DNA from: Adiantum capillus-veneris
Lineage: Eukaryota > Streptophyta > Polypodiopsida > Polypodiales > Pteridaceae
DNA length: 64,000 bases
Direction: 5' to 3'
Assembly: GCA_014529385.2 (NCBI GenBank)
Contig: CM043959.1
Location: forward strand, 61,765,753 to 61,829,752
Part shown: positions 33,906-46,489 of the stretch, one piece after another
Layout of the letters: every line of letters begins with the position of its first letter
Position numbering within the stretch: position 1 is the stretch's first letter
Program-made: the position numbers and the translations under genes
Notes under the pieces: generated by a model
Databases searched by the model: none
What the model saw: the letters and a program-made list of their open reading frames with translations, nothing else
Told to the model about the DNA's origin: nothing

Positions 33906-35209
33906 TACCAAATCCCCCCCCCAAAAAAAAAGGTTTTAATCAGCTGGCAACAAATAAAGAAGGTGATAAATCATAATCCCCAAGTTACGCCTTTAACTTC
34001 TATGTTACGCTAATTTATTCTTCGCTAGATGGTTCATCTATATAAGGTGCAATCTCTCCTTCTTTATTACAGTATTATTACCTCCATCTCTTTTATTCCT
34101 TTACGTTGTCTCTTTGTTCATTTCTTTACTTTATGGACTAGTGGTAGGAGCTGGTTTTATATGTGGTCATTCCTCATCTTCAACAAGCAAGTGAATCTGC
34201 AAGGAGAGATTTTGTGGAGAGATATGATCTCTTGCTTTTCCCTCACTTGGGGACTTTAGTAGCACATACCAAATGGTGGACATTTTGAGGCATAACAAGG
34301 GTGACACTCTGGGATTGGGAGCACTTTTGCAACAACATTTGATTGGCTATGGTTATTGAAACTGGTTCTGGGTCCTCGATATTATTGCATGATAAGGTCA
34401 ATCCATCAAGGGTTTTTTGAAAGAGTCTTTTTGCTTGCACAGTTCCTTCCTCATCAAAAGATATATCTTTACCCTCACGTTGGTTTACCTCTTAGAGGGC
34501 CCTTTAACTTATCACCTCATACTCAAGAGATCAATGTAGCAATTTCACAGCAAATTCTTCCAATGGATGAAAGGCCTATGTTGTTCTTATGATAGTTGCT
34601 TTTGTGATCATGCGATGCATGGGCTTATTAAGGTCTTGGTTCCTATCTTGAGTCCTTTTTTCTCTGATTTTTATTGACAAACATAGCTAAATTTATTCTT
34701 TGCTTCTTATGCCTAGTATTTTGTGAATATATCTTGATATCTTTTAGATTCTAAACTCGGTGATTCTTTATTGGGTTTATTTAAGTCGATGAAATACTTA
34801 AATAGATCTTTCTTAACTCTTTTGACCGATTGATTAACCCAAACTACTCTTGGAGGATCTTTGTCCATTCTGCCTTGTACTTCTATCTTGTTCCCTTTAA
34901 TTGTATGCAAAATGTTACATTCCCTTGATTTGTTTCCTTTGCATCACTTGCCCTCCATGGGGCATCTGCATGGAAGCGATGGGAGTTTATGTTCAAGAAA
35001 CACGGTCATCACTTCCGTGAAGCTATCTCCTTACCCCCCCCCCCATCTCGCAAATACAAAACAAATTTTAAAGAATACAAATTTGAAAAGAACAATGCAT
35101 ATTCTCTTTATGATGATCTTTGCTTTAGTGTGGGCCATGAATTGCAAACATAGAACTTTAGAGTGCACCAACTTGCAATCATAAACGTCTTTTGAGTGAT
35201 TATGTAGAA
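33906..35209. other. Spacer between the two long repeats; no domain recognised
   Basis: A weakly coding-like plus-strand stretch near 34,250-34,590 (LIGYGYWNWFWVLD, then LPLRGPFNLSPHTQEINVAI) has stops and no family I know. If the flanking repeats are LTRs, this is the interior of a small non-coding element. A C run at 35,035-35,044 is low complexity. Confidence 0.35.
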
Positions 35210-36735
35210 GTTGATTCTTGACTGTGTAAGAGTAGAGCCATTGAATGAATGATGATGTGAAAGTAGAATGCGAAGTTCCTAAGAGTGGGTATGCTAGTGT
35301 AGTGAAAATGCTCATGCGAGTATGAATGGTAAACAAATCCTTCTTTGAGATGGGATTTAGGCATACTTGGCTACTAGTGTGGAGAGGATTAATTTTGTAA
35401 CTAGGAGTGGTTTAAGCATTTGGGGGTTTTAAATTAACAACATGGGAGGGAGGATAATCCTACATGGAAGGGATATCCTCTTTCAAAGAAAATTCCTTTA
35501 GCTATGATAAAATTTTCCTTCAGAAACTCAACTCCCTCTTGAGAGAATTACATATTAACTTAAGTATGTCACCAAAGCTTTTACACACATAATTTATGCA
35601 GAATCAAAAAAAAAAAGTGAGCCTTTCATGAGAGAATTTTTTTTGGAGAAATTATAATTCCTTTTGTGAAAAATAAGGTTAGTTCCAAAAATAACTATAT
35701 TACTTAGTTGCCTTTGATTTATGGCATTTATCTTCATAAGAGTAATTTAGATAAGAGAATAAATGTAGGTTACAAATCAATAAAAAGGTTTATACAAAAT
35801 ATTAAGAAATAATTAAGGATATTAGTCACCATTCATCATGCATACTATTTAGGTAATTATGATCGCAAGTCACGAGAATGATTTCTATTTCTCCATGCCA
35901 TATTAGTCTGGTAATCTAAAGAAACTTGAAATAACATTGTGTTTAGTTGTTAGAATGTGGTTAGTTTTGATTAGTGATAAACCATAGTTAGAAAGAAAAA
36001 CAAAATTGAAAAGTTATTCTTCTTCCCAAGCAAGCAAGGAAAAGGCTTTCTTATGAAAGCATGAGAGCTTACGCATGAATTCAATAAGTATGAAAGTAAA
36101 TCATTTTTTAAGAAAGTGAAATAGCATAAAGAGAATAAGAAAACATTACTGTAGTTTGTGTATGGTATAGTATTCTCCTCGCTTTGGGAGAGTATTGAAG
36201 AAGTGTGTTGATGTAGTCGGCTCTTTTCCTCTTGAGTTTGCCTGAAGACCACCAGATTATGATACTTGGATTGAGAGAAAAGAATAAGATAAACGAGCTT
36301 AAATCCATGGAAATATTGACGTTTAGGAGAGGAGAGGGAGAGTATAATGTGAAGAAGAAGATAAAGTTTTTATAAACTTGATTAGGTTTTTGTCCATGGC
36401 TTCTCTTGGAGATGGGTGTGTGTGTAGTAGGCATGTGTGAAAGAGGCTTTGCTATGGCTTTTTAAATGAAGGAGAGAAGTGTAAAATGAGAAGGAAAGCC
36501 CTCTTTTTATGCACACTTTAGATAAGTTTTTTCACTTATCTTTATAATTTTATCAAAATCTAGAGCTAATTTCCCATGCATTGGTTATGCTCATGTTCCC
36601 ATGGTGTAAATCTAAAGTGTCGTGAGTAAGCTTTGGAGACTGGCTTTAACCTGAATTTACCTCGAGCGTTTTATTTTCTTTTTCTAAAAGTTGATGGTTT
36701 AAATGCATCAGTCAAGAGGAAGGGCTAGAGGAGTC
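35210..36735. repeat. Long dispersed repeat, copy 2
   Basis: Second copy of the repeat at 31,150-33,905, in direct orientation, without the MITEs and with one 255-bp unit. It ends in CAGTCAAGAGGAAGGGCTAG then AGGAGTCCCCTACA; read in reverse this begins TGTAGGGGACTCC, so a minus-oriented LTR is possible. Non-coding. Confidence 0.6.
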
Positions 36736-38278
36736 CCCTACACTTTGTGTTGCGTTCACCAAAAGCGTGTCAAAAAGTGTTCAGTTTAGCTGTGAAGGTG
36801 CAGAACCTTTGGTTGCAAGAGTTTGTGATGAGAATCACAAACACTTTGTGAAAAAGTTCTTATGGAGAATCATCAACCCTCTTCATGATATGGTTTAAAG
36901 TCTAAGAGCATTCGTGAGAGAAAAGTCACAAACACTCTTTCCTATCATCGTGCTTGAATCTTCTTGTTTTCATAGTCGCATTTGTGATGAAAGGATCACC
37001 AATTCACATTAAATTTTACTTAAAAAGAGAGCAACTAGAAACACTAAACTTTCAATTATGAAACCTCAACTCTCATACAAGCACAAATCTCATTCAAAAC
37101 CCAAACCTCTTTCATGGAATCATGTAGCCTCGCCCCCCATTACATAGTTGTAACTTCAAACATTTGAAAGGATTACACGAGCGTTCACCTTCACAAAGGC
37201 CATTTTATGATTTTGAAGAGATTTAAGAGCTTCCATATTGAATCCCACACACCATTTTGATGAAGGGAAACCCTAATTCACTCCCTCGCAAGCTCATATA
37301 CAAGATTGCGAAGAGGTGGGACTACCCAAAATTGAAGATTACTTAAAATTAACCCGTCTCTCTTTTCCCTATAGAAATATGAGCTAATTTGTGAACTTTT
37401 GGACCAAAACTAGGTCATTTTTGGCCCAAACAAGACCATTTTTTTGGTGAGAAATCCTAAACAAAGTCAACAAAATCCCTAAATATGTGGGATCACTTGA
37501 ATAAGTATAAAAAACATAGATATGCATCATTTTTTATCAATATTTTACTTTGGATCACTTTCCATGCAATTTTGCGATGACACCTGTTACTTGCTATTTT
37601 CAGCAATTGTTGCTCACATCAATCTTTATAGGTGGGATGAGTGTGCCACCATGAAATGCTTAGAATATGTACACCACAAAACCAAATGAGACATCTTATC
37701 AAGTAGAGAAACTTGCAAGCATGCCACATCCAGGGACACGACTCCCCAAATAGGTATATACATGATAGCGACTACAACATCCACTTCAACATATATCACG
37801 ATATGTACATGATTGCGTTTACTTCCATGAATCAAAGGGTGTTAAAATTGAGGTGAATGTGTTTTTTTCACATTGTGCATGACAAAATGTTGCAATGTAG
37901 AAGCTGAGTGAAGAGCGTAGAAGGAAAGGGTCACTACGCTTTTGATGGTGTGAGGAAACTACCCTACTTCAATCATCAACATTTGTTAGACTCATATGCT
38001 CACCATACCACATTGAAAACCATAAAAACTTCTTATCATCAATAAGATGGATATAATAGACCACATGACAAAGAAATATAAAATAGAAAACATGCCTATC
38101 ATTGTATGTGTAGTAGCTAATTAAGTATTGTTGGAACTTTTAAACCCTTTCCAATGTTTTGGAGCAAGTACCTCACTTTTTGACTCTTATGCTTCTCCTT
38201 GTTTTGGAGAGTGACTTGACAATGTTCTTGAGAATCATGGATTCCAAATAAAAAGGATTTCAAAGCCCTAGCCCAACC
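36736..38278. other. No gene recognised
   Basis: A/T-rich sequence without recognised domain, LTR end or repeat partner. Short open frames are dispersed and biased in composition. Confidence 0.4.
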
Positions 38279-38384
38279 TCCCCACGTAACCACCTGGCTA
38301 TGGAAAATGGGCAATTCTTTATTTGATGCACCATGCATGTGTATGTACATATGCGCAATCCCTTGCTACAAAAAACTCCTGACA
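38279..38384 (-). repeat. A2 3' LTR, truncated
   Basis: Begins (minus) TGTCAGGAGTTTTTTG at 38,384 and matches the 5' LTR through CCAGGTGGTTACGTGGGG, then homology stops at about 38,279. Only the U3 start survives. Confidence 0.85.
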
Positions 38385-38437
38385 TAGTTTGCCCATCCCC
38401 TAGCCTGCTAGAGCATTCATGCTCAGCAGCAGCAACA

Positions 38438-40444
38438 CTAGTAGATGCTCATTCCACCTGGATCCCATACAAAAACACTTTGCATTCCCTGCATCAAAAG
38501 CTTAATCAAGCTTCCACCTGGTTCCCAAGGAAAACGTGGAGAGATTCCATATATCAACTTTGCATCAAGAAAACCATCAATTACTTTGGCATAGACCTGC
38601 ATGTGCAAATATATCTCCTTCTCCATAGCCGAGAGGTCTCCACTGATCATTTGTATCATCAATGCCTGCTTCTTTGGCAATTCAACCTTGGTTTGCATCA
38701 AGCCTTCAATCACTTCATAAGGCCCTTCACTTTCATCTTCAACCTCATTTGCAAATGCAACTAAACCATCCTCCTGGATTTCTTTGTCCATCAAAAGAGA
38801 TGCAACATCAGCATCCTCATCACTGCTGGTAGTACTATCACTATCCTCATCAGACACTGTACAATAGCCTTCATCACTAGACCCATCCTCATCTTCATAA
38901 ATCTCTTCCAATCGTTTCCTTGTGTCCATATTGTATAGCTTCTTGGTACCTGTCTTTCCATAGAGGCTAATCGTACCCCGTCGCCAATCCTTAACAGCTC
39001 CCACTGCACGTAACCATGGTCTGCCCAGTATAATAGGATATGCTCCCAACTCTGCTGGCATCGCATGAAAATCAACCACTGCCTTTGCATCATATGCCTC
39101 CACTTCTAAGCTATTTACAACACCCAAGCATTTTACTTTTTGATGGTTTGCCAATCTCATCCGAAAACCTGACACCCCAGCCACTGTGAGACCCATCTTC
39201 TCAACGCATGAGTGTGTTATGACGCATATTTGGGCTCCGGAATTCACATAACCTTGTACCAAATTTTTCCTTTTATGCCACACATCTACTATTGGACAAA
39301 TGTCTGGTAGCTCATCCATTGCCAACACCTTTACTGAACCTCTCGCTGGCTCTTTCTCCATTGGGTTAGCCATCCTCTTCCACCGTCGCTTTAGCTTAGG
39401 AACCATCTCTATAAGCTGCCCAAAAGTAACATTCGCCTTCCTGCTCATCAGATCCTCCTTCAAGTCATAGCTTAATTTCCCATTCCCTAGTGGAAAATCT
39501 GAAACATGAAACTTTCGACGAGATATCCTTTTCCTCTTGGCCTTGACATCCTCACCTTCATGGCTCTTTCCTTTCTTCTTACTAGGACCTGGGGCACTTC
39601 TTCCTTCTTTATCCTCTGTGGTTCTCTTCCCAATAGGCATCACTAATGTATCCTCTAGCTTTGATGCCTTCTCCAAGGTGACCACACTTAGCACTTTTGT
39701 CTTTCCCTTTTCCTCTTGGATTAATCCACTGGTTCCTTCATCTCCCTTAATTTCGATGCCATAATCATTTGACCTAGTTAACACCTGTCTTGGCAATGGA
39801 TACATGTCTCCCCCCATCCTTGGTGGCTTATCACATTGCGGGCTGATGTGACCCAACTCTCCACAATTTGAACATGTGGGCGTCTGCCTCCAAAACCTAC
39901 CATTGCTTTGTCCAACACCATTCCTAGGCCTTTCTTCACCTCCTGGCTGATTTGCAAACCTCCCTCGACCTCGATTATTTCCCACTTGACCTAGCATGTT
40001 TAGGCTGAGATTCTTCATCAAATCTACCACTTGCCTCATGTCTTGCCTTAGCCCATCATCTTGCACCGATGTAGTGACCATTGCTGGCATAACCTGAGTA
40101 GTAATAGGAACCACTGGTTCATGATGAACCCCTGACATGCGATCTTGTAAAGACTCTATAGGCTGAAATTCAGACCTCATGGGCAAAGACTCCACCCCTA
40201 ACTGGCTCATTTTTCTCAACTTCCACTCTTTGTTCCTTGCTACCTCCAATGCATCTTCATATGTCCTAGGCTTCTTCAGCTCCACTCTCCAACATATATT
40301 CTCCCAAAGACCAGCCAAGAACCTGTCCTTCTTCATCATGTCAGGCGGGGGTACCTGTGGTGCTAAGGCCTTGCACATTCGCTCCCAAGCCAATAAAAAC
40401 TTACATATATACGCATCTATTGGCTCACCTTCCTTCTGCACCAA
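38438..40444 (-). pseudogene. A2 gag-protease long frame (668 codons)
   Basis: One open frame: late capsid (QVPPPDMMKKDRFLAGLWEN), CCHC knuckle CSNCGELGHISPQC (39,874-39,833), basic linker, protease loop VQGYVNSGAQICVITHSCVE (about 39,262-39,203), protease tail AYPIILGRPWLRAVGAVKDW, acidic linker, then EKEIYLHM. After that it diverges from A1 into GISPRFPWEPGGSLIKLLMQ and VFVWDPGGMSIY. The protease triad reads N-S-G instead of D-S-G, so the catalytic Asp is lost. The start given is an internal Met; capsid continues upstream after a stop. Confidence 0.85.
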
Positions 40445-40737
40445 ACCTTGTAATTATTGCCACACTTTGTCAGTATCTTCTATCTTCACAAACTCCACTT
40501 CCAATCCATGCCTTAGATTGTTCCAACTCAATCTTACAAGTGGATCAGCCACACGCAACTCCTCTTCAAAAGCTTTGGACCAAACTCGTGCATCACTCTT
40601 CAAAAAGATTTGGAGAAGATGTAGCATCTACGGAGGGTCATGAATCTGGTTGCTAATGCAGGCAACCTCCATCTTTTCCAGAAAGTCTTCCACATCTTCA
40701 TCACTTCTTCCATGAAACTCTGGATAAGAGAAAGCCA
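40445..40737 (-). pseudogene. A2 gag N-terminal part
   Basis: From Met at 40,737: AFSYPEFHGRSDEDVEDFLE, then IHDPP and a TAG where A1 has CAG, then the capsid stretch up to a TAA where A1 encodes Glu (WQEVQG). The two stops cut this region from the long frame downstream. Confidence 0.8.
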
Positions 40738-41749
40738 TGGCTACCCAAGTTTCAATGCTTTGAGAACCCCTTTGAACACACGTGCAAGAACCCAAAACTT
40801 TTACTAACTCAATTCCCAGAAACTTCAATGGATCTCAACTTTAGATAAGGACAAACACATGCACATCAAACAAGTTTTCATAGTTGATCATCGGAATTAT
40901 AACACGCAAAGGAAATTCCAGTATCTCTCTTAATCTTCTTGGCCCGAACATAAAGACTATGCGCTGCTGGAAAAAAATCTTCCTAGACACATGAACATTT
41001 ATCTAGATTCTTTGAGTTAAATGAAATGGAGTGAATTGAGGTCCATTTTGATCATCCATTAAAGCCAACCATGAAGCTCCCAAGAAGGAACACCTGTCTT
41101 ATCCTCTGATTTTGCCAAAATTTTAGCAGCATAACAGCATAAATGGCTCACAAGACCAAAAAACCAGCCATCATAACTTGGAAAATTTTTGGCAGAGTTT
41201 CCCTAGAAGTAGAGCAGTGAGAACTCAAATTATAGACTGTATATGTATGCATAAACTGTCAACAATAGAACCCGAGCATCAAATAGGAATCACTAATACA
41301 TAGCCTATGGCGAGGTCACAAAAAGGGTGCTCCAGCTACCTGTATCACCGAAAGAATCTCCACATTTGAGAATCCCCCAGCTCAATAAAAACCTCACGCT
41401 ATCGACCCTCACACAAAGGATAATGCAAATCGCGTATAGTCAAGTCTCAGAACTGACTATCTCCCAGACCAAGTCTCAGAAATGGCTGGGACTGCCAAAT
41501 ACAACCAATTATGGCTCCACAAATGATAGTTTCCACAAGTAACGTACAATCCAATAGACAATTCGCTCAAATAGGCGCCAAGTGATGCATACCCACAACA
41601 ACTACAAGTGACCTCACTGCTAGTATATCACTGTACTCCAACTACCTGTACCTATGTGAATCACCTGTACCTATACCTGTCCCTGTAACCTGTAACCTGT
41701 AGCCCTGAATCTCGAAGCTTGAAGCTCGAAGCAGAAGGTACTCAAAGAA
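40738..41749 (-). other. A2 untranslated leader
   Basis: Inverted counterpart of the A1 leader. Near the primer site (41,640-41,705) it has a denser array of short repeats, on this plus strand ACCTGTACCTAT / CCTGTAACCTGTAACCTGTA, more units than in A1. No coding frame. Confidence 0.65.
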
Positions 41750-41769
41750 GATCCTCCGTGGGGGCGCCA
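41750..41769 (-). other. A2 primer binding site
   Basis: Minus strand TGGCGCCCCCACGGAGGATC, six to seven bases from the LTR end, as in A1. Differs from A1 at one base (GCC versus GAC). Confidence 0.65.
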
Positions 41770-41775
41770 AAAAAA

Positions 41776-42940
41776 TGTGAGCGGGATGGAAACACACAGA
41801 ACACCTCTATAACTACCCAACACACTTTTGGGAAGGTACACACACACACTATGGGACACCACTCGGGTTACACAACACACCTGGCCGAGACAGGGAACAC
41901 ACCTCTAGAGTGAGAGGAGAGAGACTATCCACATGCCCACTCCACACAGAGACACACACACACACACACACACCCAAAAAACTCACCTCAAAAGAGGAGA
42001 AATTCTGATAATTAGATACAATTGAGCTTGTTCCAACACCAATGGCGCAAGTAGCTCACACAATATGGGTAAAAGATACCAGATACAATCACAAATTGGA
42101 GCAGAATCTTCGCTCAATAGGAGAAACTTACACAGCCAAAACAGCAAAAAAATAATCAAGAATTTGGAAAAATGGACAGCGCCATCGCGTCCGGAACGGC
42201 CCAAAACCCCAATCTACAATGTCAAAATGCTCAAATCCGACATCAGATGAGCAGTTTACGGCCAAAACAGACTCCAAAAACCCCAAAAACACACCTGCGG
42301 CTGTTCCTCCTCTCTTCTCCACATTTTTTCTGGTCTTCTCTCTATTTTTCTAGTTCCCACACTTAGAATTATTACTTGGGCACCCTTGGCCTTTTAGTTG
42401 ACCTCAAACGGACCCCGAACAGGCCAAAAACTGACCTCGTAGTGCATAGTTGTCACCTTTTTGCATCATCCGCACACCTGGCACTCAGCTTTTTTCAATA
42501 ATGCATCCTGCCACCACGTGAATTGGCCCCAAAAGATGGTCCTCATGATGACCTTTCTGCATAATTACCACAAGAAGACATCCACGTTGTGTCCATACTT
42601 CTCCACGTTGTGTCCATACTTCTCCACGTGTAAGTATTGACCCCATTCAGCCTCCTGACGCCACTAGATGCCATCTGACGCACCTGCTTACCTCATGTCT
42701 TCGGCCCACGGAAAGCTTCCTCGAGAAGTTTTACGCGCTACCAACTCCTCCTTATTGTAGAAAAAACACACTGGTACTGGTAATAGTGAAAATCGATGCA
42801 CTATGTACATGATGTCCTACCTGTACACATGTGGTCCCCACGTAACCACCTGGCTATGGAAAATGGGCAATCCTTTATTTGATGCACCATGCATTTGTAT
42901 GTACATATGCGCAATCCCTTGCTCCAAAAAACTCCTGACA
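41776..42940 (-). repeat. A2 5' LTR, full length (1,165 bp)
   Basis: Minus strand TGTCAGGAGTTTTTTGGAGC to CATCCCGCTCACA. Contains the (GT)n tract near 41,953-41,972 and a duplicated CTTCTCCACGTTGTGTCCATA (20 of its bases repeated near 42,583 and 42,602). It is 27 bp longer than the A1 3' LTR. Confidence 0.9.
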
Positions 42941-42949
42941 ACGTCTCGA

Positions 42950-43400
42950 TATGTTTCTTGAGTTGATATCGTTTACAGGATGAAAGTCACATCAAGCAAT
43001 GTGTATAGAGGCTCAAAGATATTCAAGCTTCTCAAACATATTGAAGGTTTTCAAAGATATTGAAGAATTTGCATCAATTCAACTGCATATATTGTTAAAG
43101 ACCGTTGAAAGGGCACATTGTAAAACAGGAGTGATGTAGCTTCTTTGAACATTGTAAATGTATGTTTCAGAAATTTTTAATATAACGGTGGGTATATATA
43201 GAGCTGTGGGTTTTTCCCTTGAGCCCCCAAGGGTTTTTTCATCCACAGTTAGGGACCTTTATTTGAGTGGTGGTGTTGAGCTATATATAGTATCTCTATA
43301 TATAGCACCCTGGTCCCCTCTATAAAAACACATCTCGTGTGATCAGTAGACACACTTTGGGGTTTGTAGATATGGAGTTCTCTCCCTCTCTCTTCTCCCC
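42950..43400 (+). mobile_element. Diverged short-LTR element 3' end (relative of the 55-61 kb family)
   Basis: GGTGGGTATATATAGAGCTG, GGGTTTTTCCCTTGAGCCCC and TTTTTTCATCCACAGTTAGG at 43,190-43,250 match the 3' internal end of the elements at 57.6 and 61.4 kb. A TGTTGAGCTATATATAGTAT LTR start follows at 43,276-43,282, then TAGCACCCTGGTCCCCTCTA and ACACACTTTGGGGTTTGTAG. The LTR end and primer site are not recognisable. Older than the 55-kb copies. Confidence 0.65.
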
Positions 43401-44048
43401 CATCTCATGTCTCGTCTTCGGTTGTCTTCGGTTCAGCAGCCTCAAGCATGGGAGCCGAAGCCGTAAGTGCCTTGCACAGTCTGCATTGGTAGTGACACAT
43501 CATAACGTGATGTCACCACACAGAAAAGGGGAACAAATTTCTAAGCGTAATAGTTTTCCAAACTAGCGTGCCAATGCCCTTGATACCAAATCAATAGGGA
43601 GTAGCATGGCACGCGTGAGAAGCCTTGCTTCATGCAAAATTGTCAAAGCACTTTGCTTTACACAATCGACAATATTTTCCAAATGAAATGTGTAAACATG
43701 GAAAAATAAATAAAACTGAATTTGGTCTAATCTGGTCATCTTGTTGTAATCAAGTGCCTGGAGATGTTGGAAGAAAAACATAATCGTTCGACGATTAGGG
43801 AAGCTTTCAATTATCAAGTTTCTTCAAAGCGGTGACGATTCAACCGTTTCGGCTACAAGATTTCCATCCTCTTGTGAGCTAATAGCGATTTTTCGGGGTT
43901 CGCTTTCTACGTCAATTGTGCAAGTTGTTTCTTCTTCAAGGTCAGGTGCTACAACGGACAAGTGGAGTTAGCAAGGCACCTATACTTTGCGAGTGCTCTC
44001 AATAACAGGTATTTTTTTTTAGTACTTCTTTCACCGCACTGTGTAGCC

Positions 44049-45453
44049 ATGGATTCGGATATCAATATGACATTCGATTTTGAGCAAAGTACTACTGATC
44101 CTACCAATAATGGCCCGCGGCCGGATTCTCTGAAGGAGAGTACCCACGACGCTATGGTAGGAGAAGATACTTAATAATTGCTCGATATTCAAGAATATCA
44201 TGCACTTCAGACACGCATGACACTCATGGATGCAAATTTTAAAGATTTAAATGAAAATGTTACTAAACTATCCACATTAGTAATTCAATTAATGCATCAG
44301 TAGTCTAAGAGTCCTGCTGACACCCACATGCATGAGCACGTTGCCACACAAGGGCAGGGCATTTCTAATCTAGGACAAGGCCCAATTGCTGATACGTTGC
44401 ATACTCTCACTGCCAAAGAGGTGGATGACTGTTAAAGAACACTAAACCATCGATTTTTAAGGGAGAAGACCGAGATCGCAATAAGGATGCATTCAATATC
44501 TTTCTCAATAGTGGGATGGAATTCACGCCTTACGGCGTACTTCGGATGTAGCCAGAGCTCTACAGACGATCTTAACTCTGGAAGGCAAGGCCTACAAATG
44601 GTGGATGTCTCTCAAGGAGAAGAACATCATACCACAGAGTTGGGCAGCTTTTGAAGCAATTTTTAGCAAGGAATTTTTGCCTACAAACAAGGACGATCGG
44701 AATTGGACAGCTTGGGACACATGTTCCATGCGTCAATACCTATCACTCCTTGAATATATCTCTCACTATCGGGACATTATCCTCAAGTTGAAAGGCTTGG
44801 ATACCTTTCAACAAGTACGAGGGTTCATACGAGGTCTGACACCCAAGCTTAAGAAGTATGTCAAGACCCAAGACCCTAAAACACTTGAGGAAGCCATAGT
44901 GAAAGCACATATTCATGATGATCGTGATGAGAAGAAAACACATAATAGTCACGTGCCTGCTAGTATACATGGTAATACACGCACTCAGTATGGGCACAAT
45001 AAAAGAAAATTTCTAGTTGCTAATTCAGATGCATCTAAAAAACCCAAGGGGTCGAGAGGTCCTCTCTCTCCTGAGGATTTTGATAAAGCCAAGAAAGAAA
45101 AGTTATGTTTTCAATGTTTAGGAAGAGGTCATGGCAAAAAGGATTCTCCCAAGGGAAAATTTTCTACTCAGGGAAAGGAGAAAGAAGTGCACACGGTGCA
45201 ACTGCTGCCTCTTGAGTCTTCCTCAAGATTCTCTACAGTGGAAGCAACACACACTGAGGTGGTGCATGAATGCTATCTCACACCTTCCATGTGGCAACCA
45301 ACCTTTGGACCACATGAGTTAGTACGTATGCACGGATATCTGCAAGGGCACAAGGTGCGCATCTTGGTAGATGACGGTGCTACTCACAATTTCATCAATT
45401 ACGGATTGGTGAAAAAGCTCAAATTGCCTCAAACTCCGAGTACCCACCGCTAA
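44049..45453 (+). pseudogene. Element F gag and start of protease
   Basis: N-terminus MDSDINMTFDFEQSTTDPTN from 44,049, a stop at 44,172, then decayed sequence including SIFKGEDRDRNKDAFNIFLN near 44,450. Main frame from 44,605: WAAFEAIFSKEFLPTNKDD, GLDTFQQVRGFIRGLTPKLK (capsid), knuckle CFQCLGRGHGKKDS (45,109-45,150, last Cys changed to Ser), then the protease loop KVRILVDDGATHNFINYGLV (about 45,351-45,410), where D-S-G is D-D-G. Packaging and processing protein of the element, now broken. Confidence 0.82.
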
Positions 45454-45454
45454 A

Positions 45455-46489
45455 AGGTAGCAATGATGAATAGACATGATACTGAAATATGGGATACTCA
45501 ATGCCGAGCTGTTCCATTGGAAGTACAAGGGTACTCTACTTGTTTAGATTTTTAGGTTATGAACATGGAAAGGGCTGATGTGATTCTTGGTATGGAGTGG
45601 TTGCATAGCCTAGGACCATCACTGAAGCGTATCTATGAGCACAACAGCTTGATGTTTAAATCCCATGGCGCTGATTTGTATCGCTGAGCTTATGCAGCTC
45701 GTTTCTGATAATGAATTAGATCAGGTTTTCTTGTGTTACTCACTGTCTCATTTTCTTTCTAACATTGAGTCTGTTGAACATTCCTCAACGCCGCATGCTT
45801 CTCTCTCCTCTATTCCACCAATTGCTAATTCTAAACAAGCAAACGTTGCTATTCAATTACAGAAATTATTAAAGGAATTTCAAGATGTATTTCCTAATGA
45901 TTTTCCATCAAGATTATCGCCGACACGATCAGTACAACATAGCATTGACGTGGCTGCAGGCTGTAAACCTTCTAGTAAACCACCTTACCGTATGAGTTAT
46001 TCAGAGGCTACTGAGGTGGAATGTCAGCTTGCTGACTACCTTAGCTAAGGGTTTATACAACCTAATTCTTCACCATGGACTTTGCCTATCCTTTTAGTGA
46101 AGAAAAAGGGCGGCAATTGCCCATGTGCGTAGACTACCGGGGCTTAAATGCGGTTACAGTTAAGAACAAATACCCATTGCCAAGAGTAGATGAGTTGTTT
46201 GATAAGCTCACTCATGCTCGCATTTTTACAAGAATCGACTTGCGGCCAGGATATCACCAAGTCCGTATTCGGCTTGCAGATATACCTAAAACTGCATTCC
46301 GAACACGGTTTGGACACTACGAGTTTTTGGTCATGCCCTTTGGGTTAACCAATGCGCCCGCAACATTCATGACACTTATAAATAGTGTCTTGAAGCCATA
46401 TTTGGGAAAATTTGTCATTGTTTTCCTCGATGACATCCTAGTTTATAGTGCTTCTAAAGAAGAACACTTACAACATCTCAGGATGTAAG
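45455..46489 (+). pseudogene. Element F protease tail and partial reverse transcriptase
   Basis: ADVILGMEWLHSLGP near 45,575-45,620 is the protease C-terminal motif. After frame changes comes FQDVFPNDFPSRLSPTRSVQ, then [14 protein letters not shown], an apparent 1-nt shift near 46,110, and [60 protein letters not shown] and [20 protein letters not shown]. Catalytic Asp pair at 46,429-46,434. The frame ends at a breakpoint at 46,489. Confidence 0.88.

Larger units (their letters stand above)
38279..42940 (-). mobile_element. Ty3/gypsy element A2, polymerase deleted
   Basis: Same family as A1, reverse orientation. From right: full 5' LTR (42,940-41,776), primer site (41,769-41,750), leader, gag, protease, then an abrupt change of sequence where RT, RNase H and integrase should be, then the start of a 3' LTR truncated to about 106 bp. 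The plus-strand bases just outside the 5' LTR are ACGTC. The long gag-protease frame is better preserved than in A1. Confidence 0.88.
43962..46489 (+). mobile_element. Ty3/gypsy element F, left half (gag, protease, RT start)
   Basis: Plus-strand gag, protease and the first two thirds of RT. It stops within RT after EEHLQHLRM; the missing remainder of pol follows on the opposite strand at 48,724-46,568. The 5' LTR was not delimited. Confidence 0.85.

Noticed and set aside
43560-43600. Primer site TTGGTATCAAGGGC on the minus strand
   Set aside because: Differs from the iMet site at two positions and the preceding bases do not end in CA; no LTR recognised.
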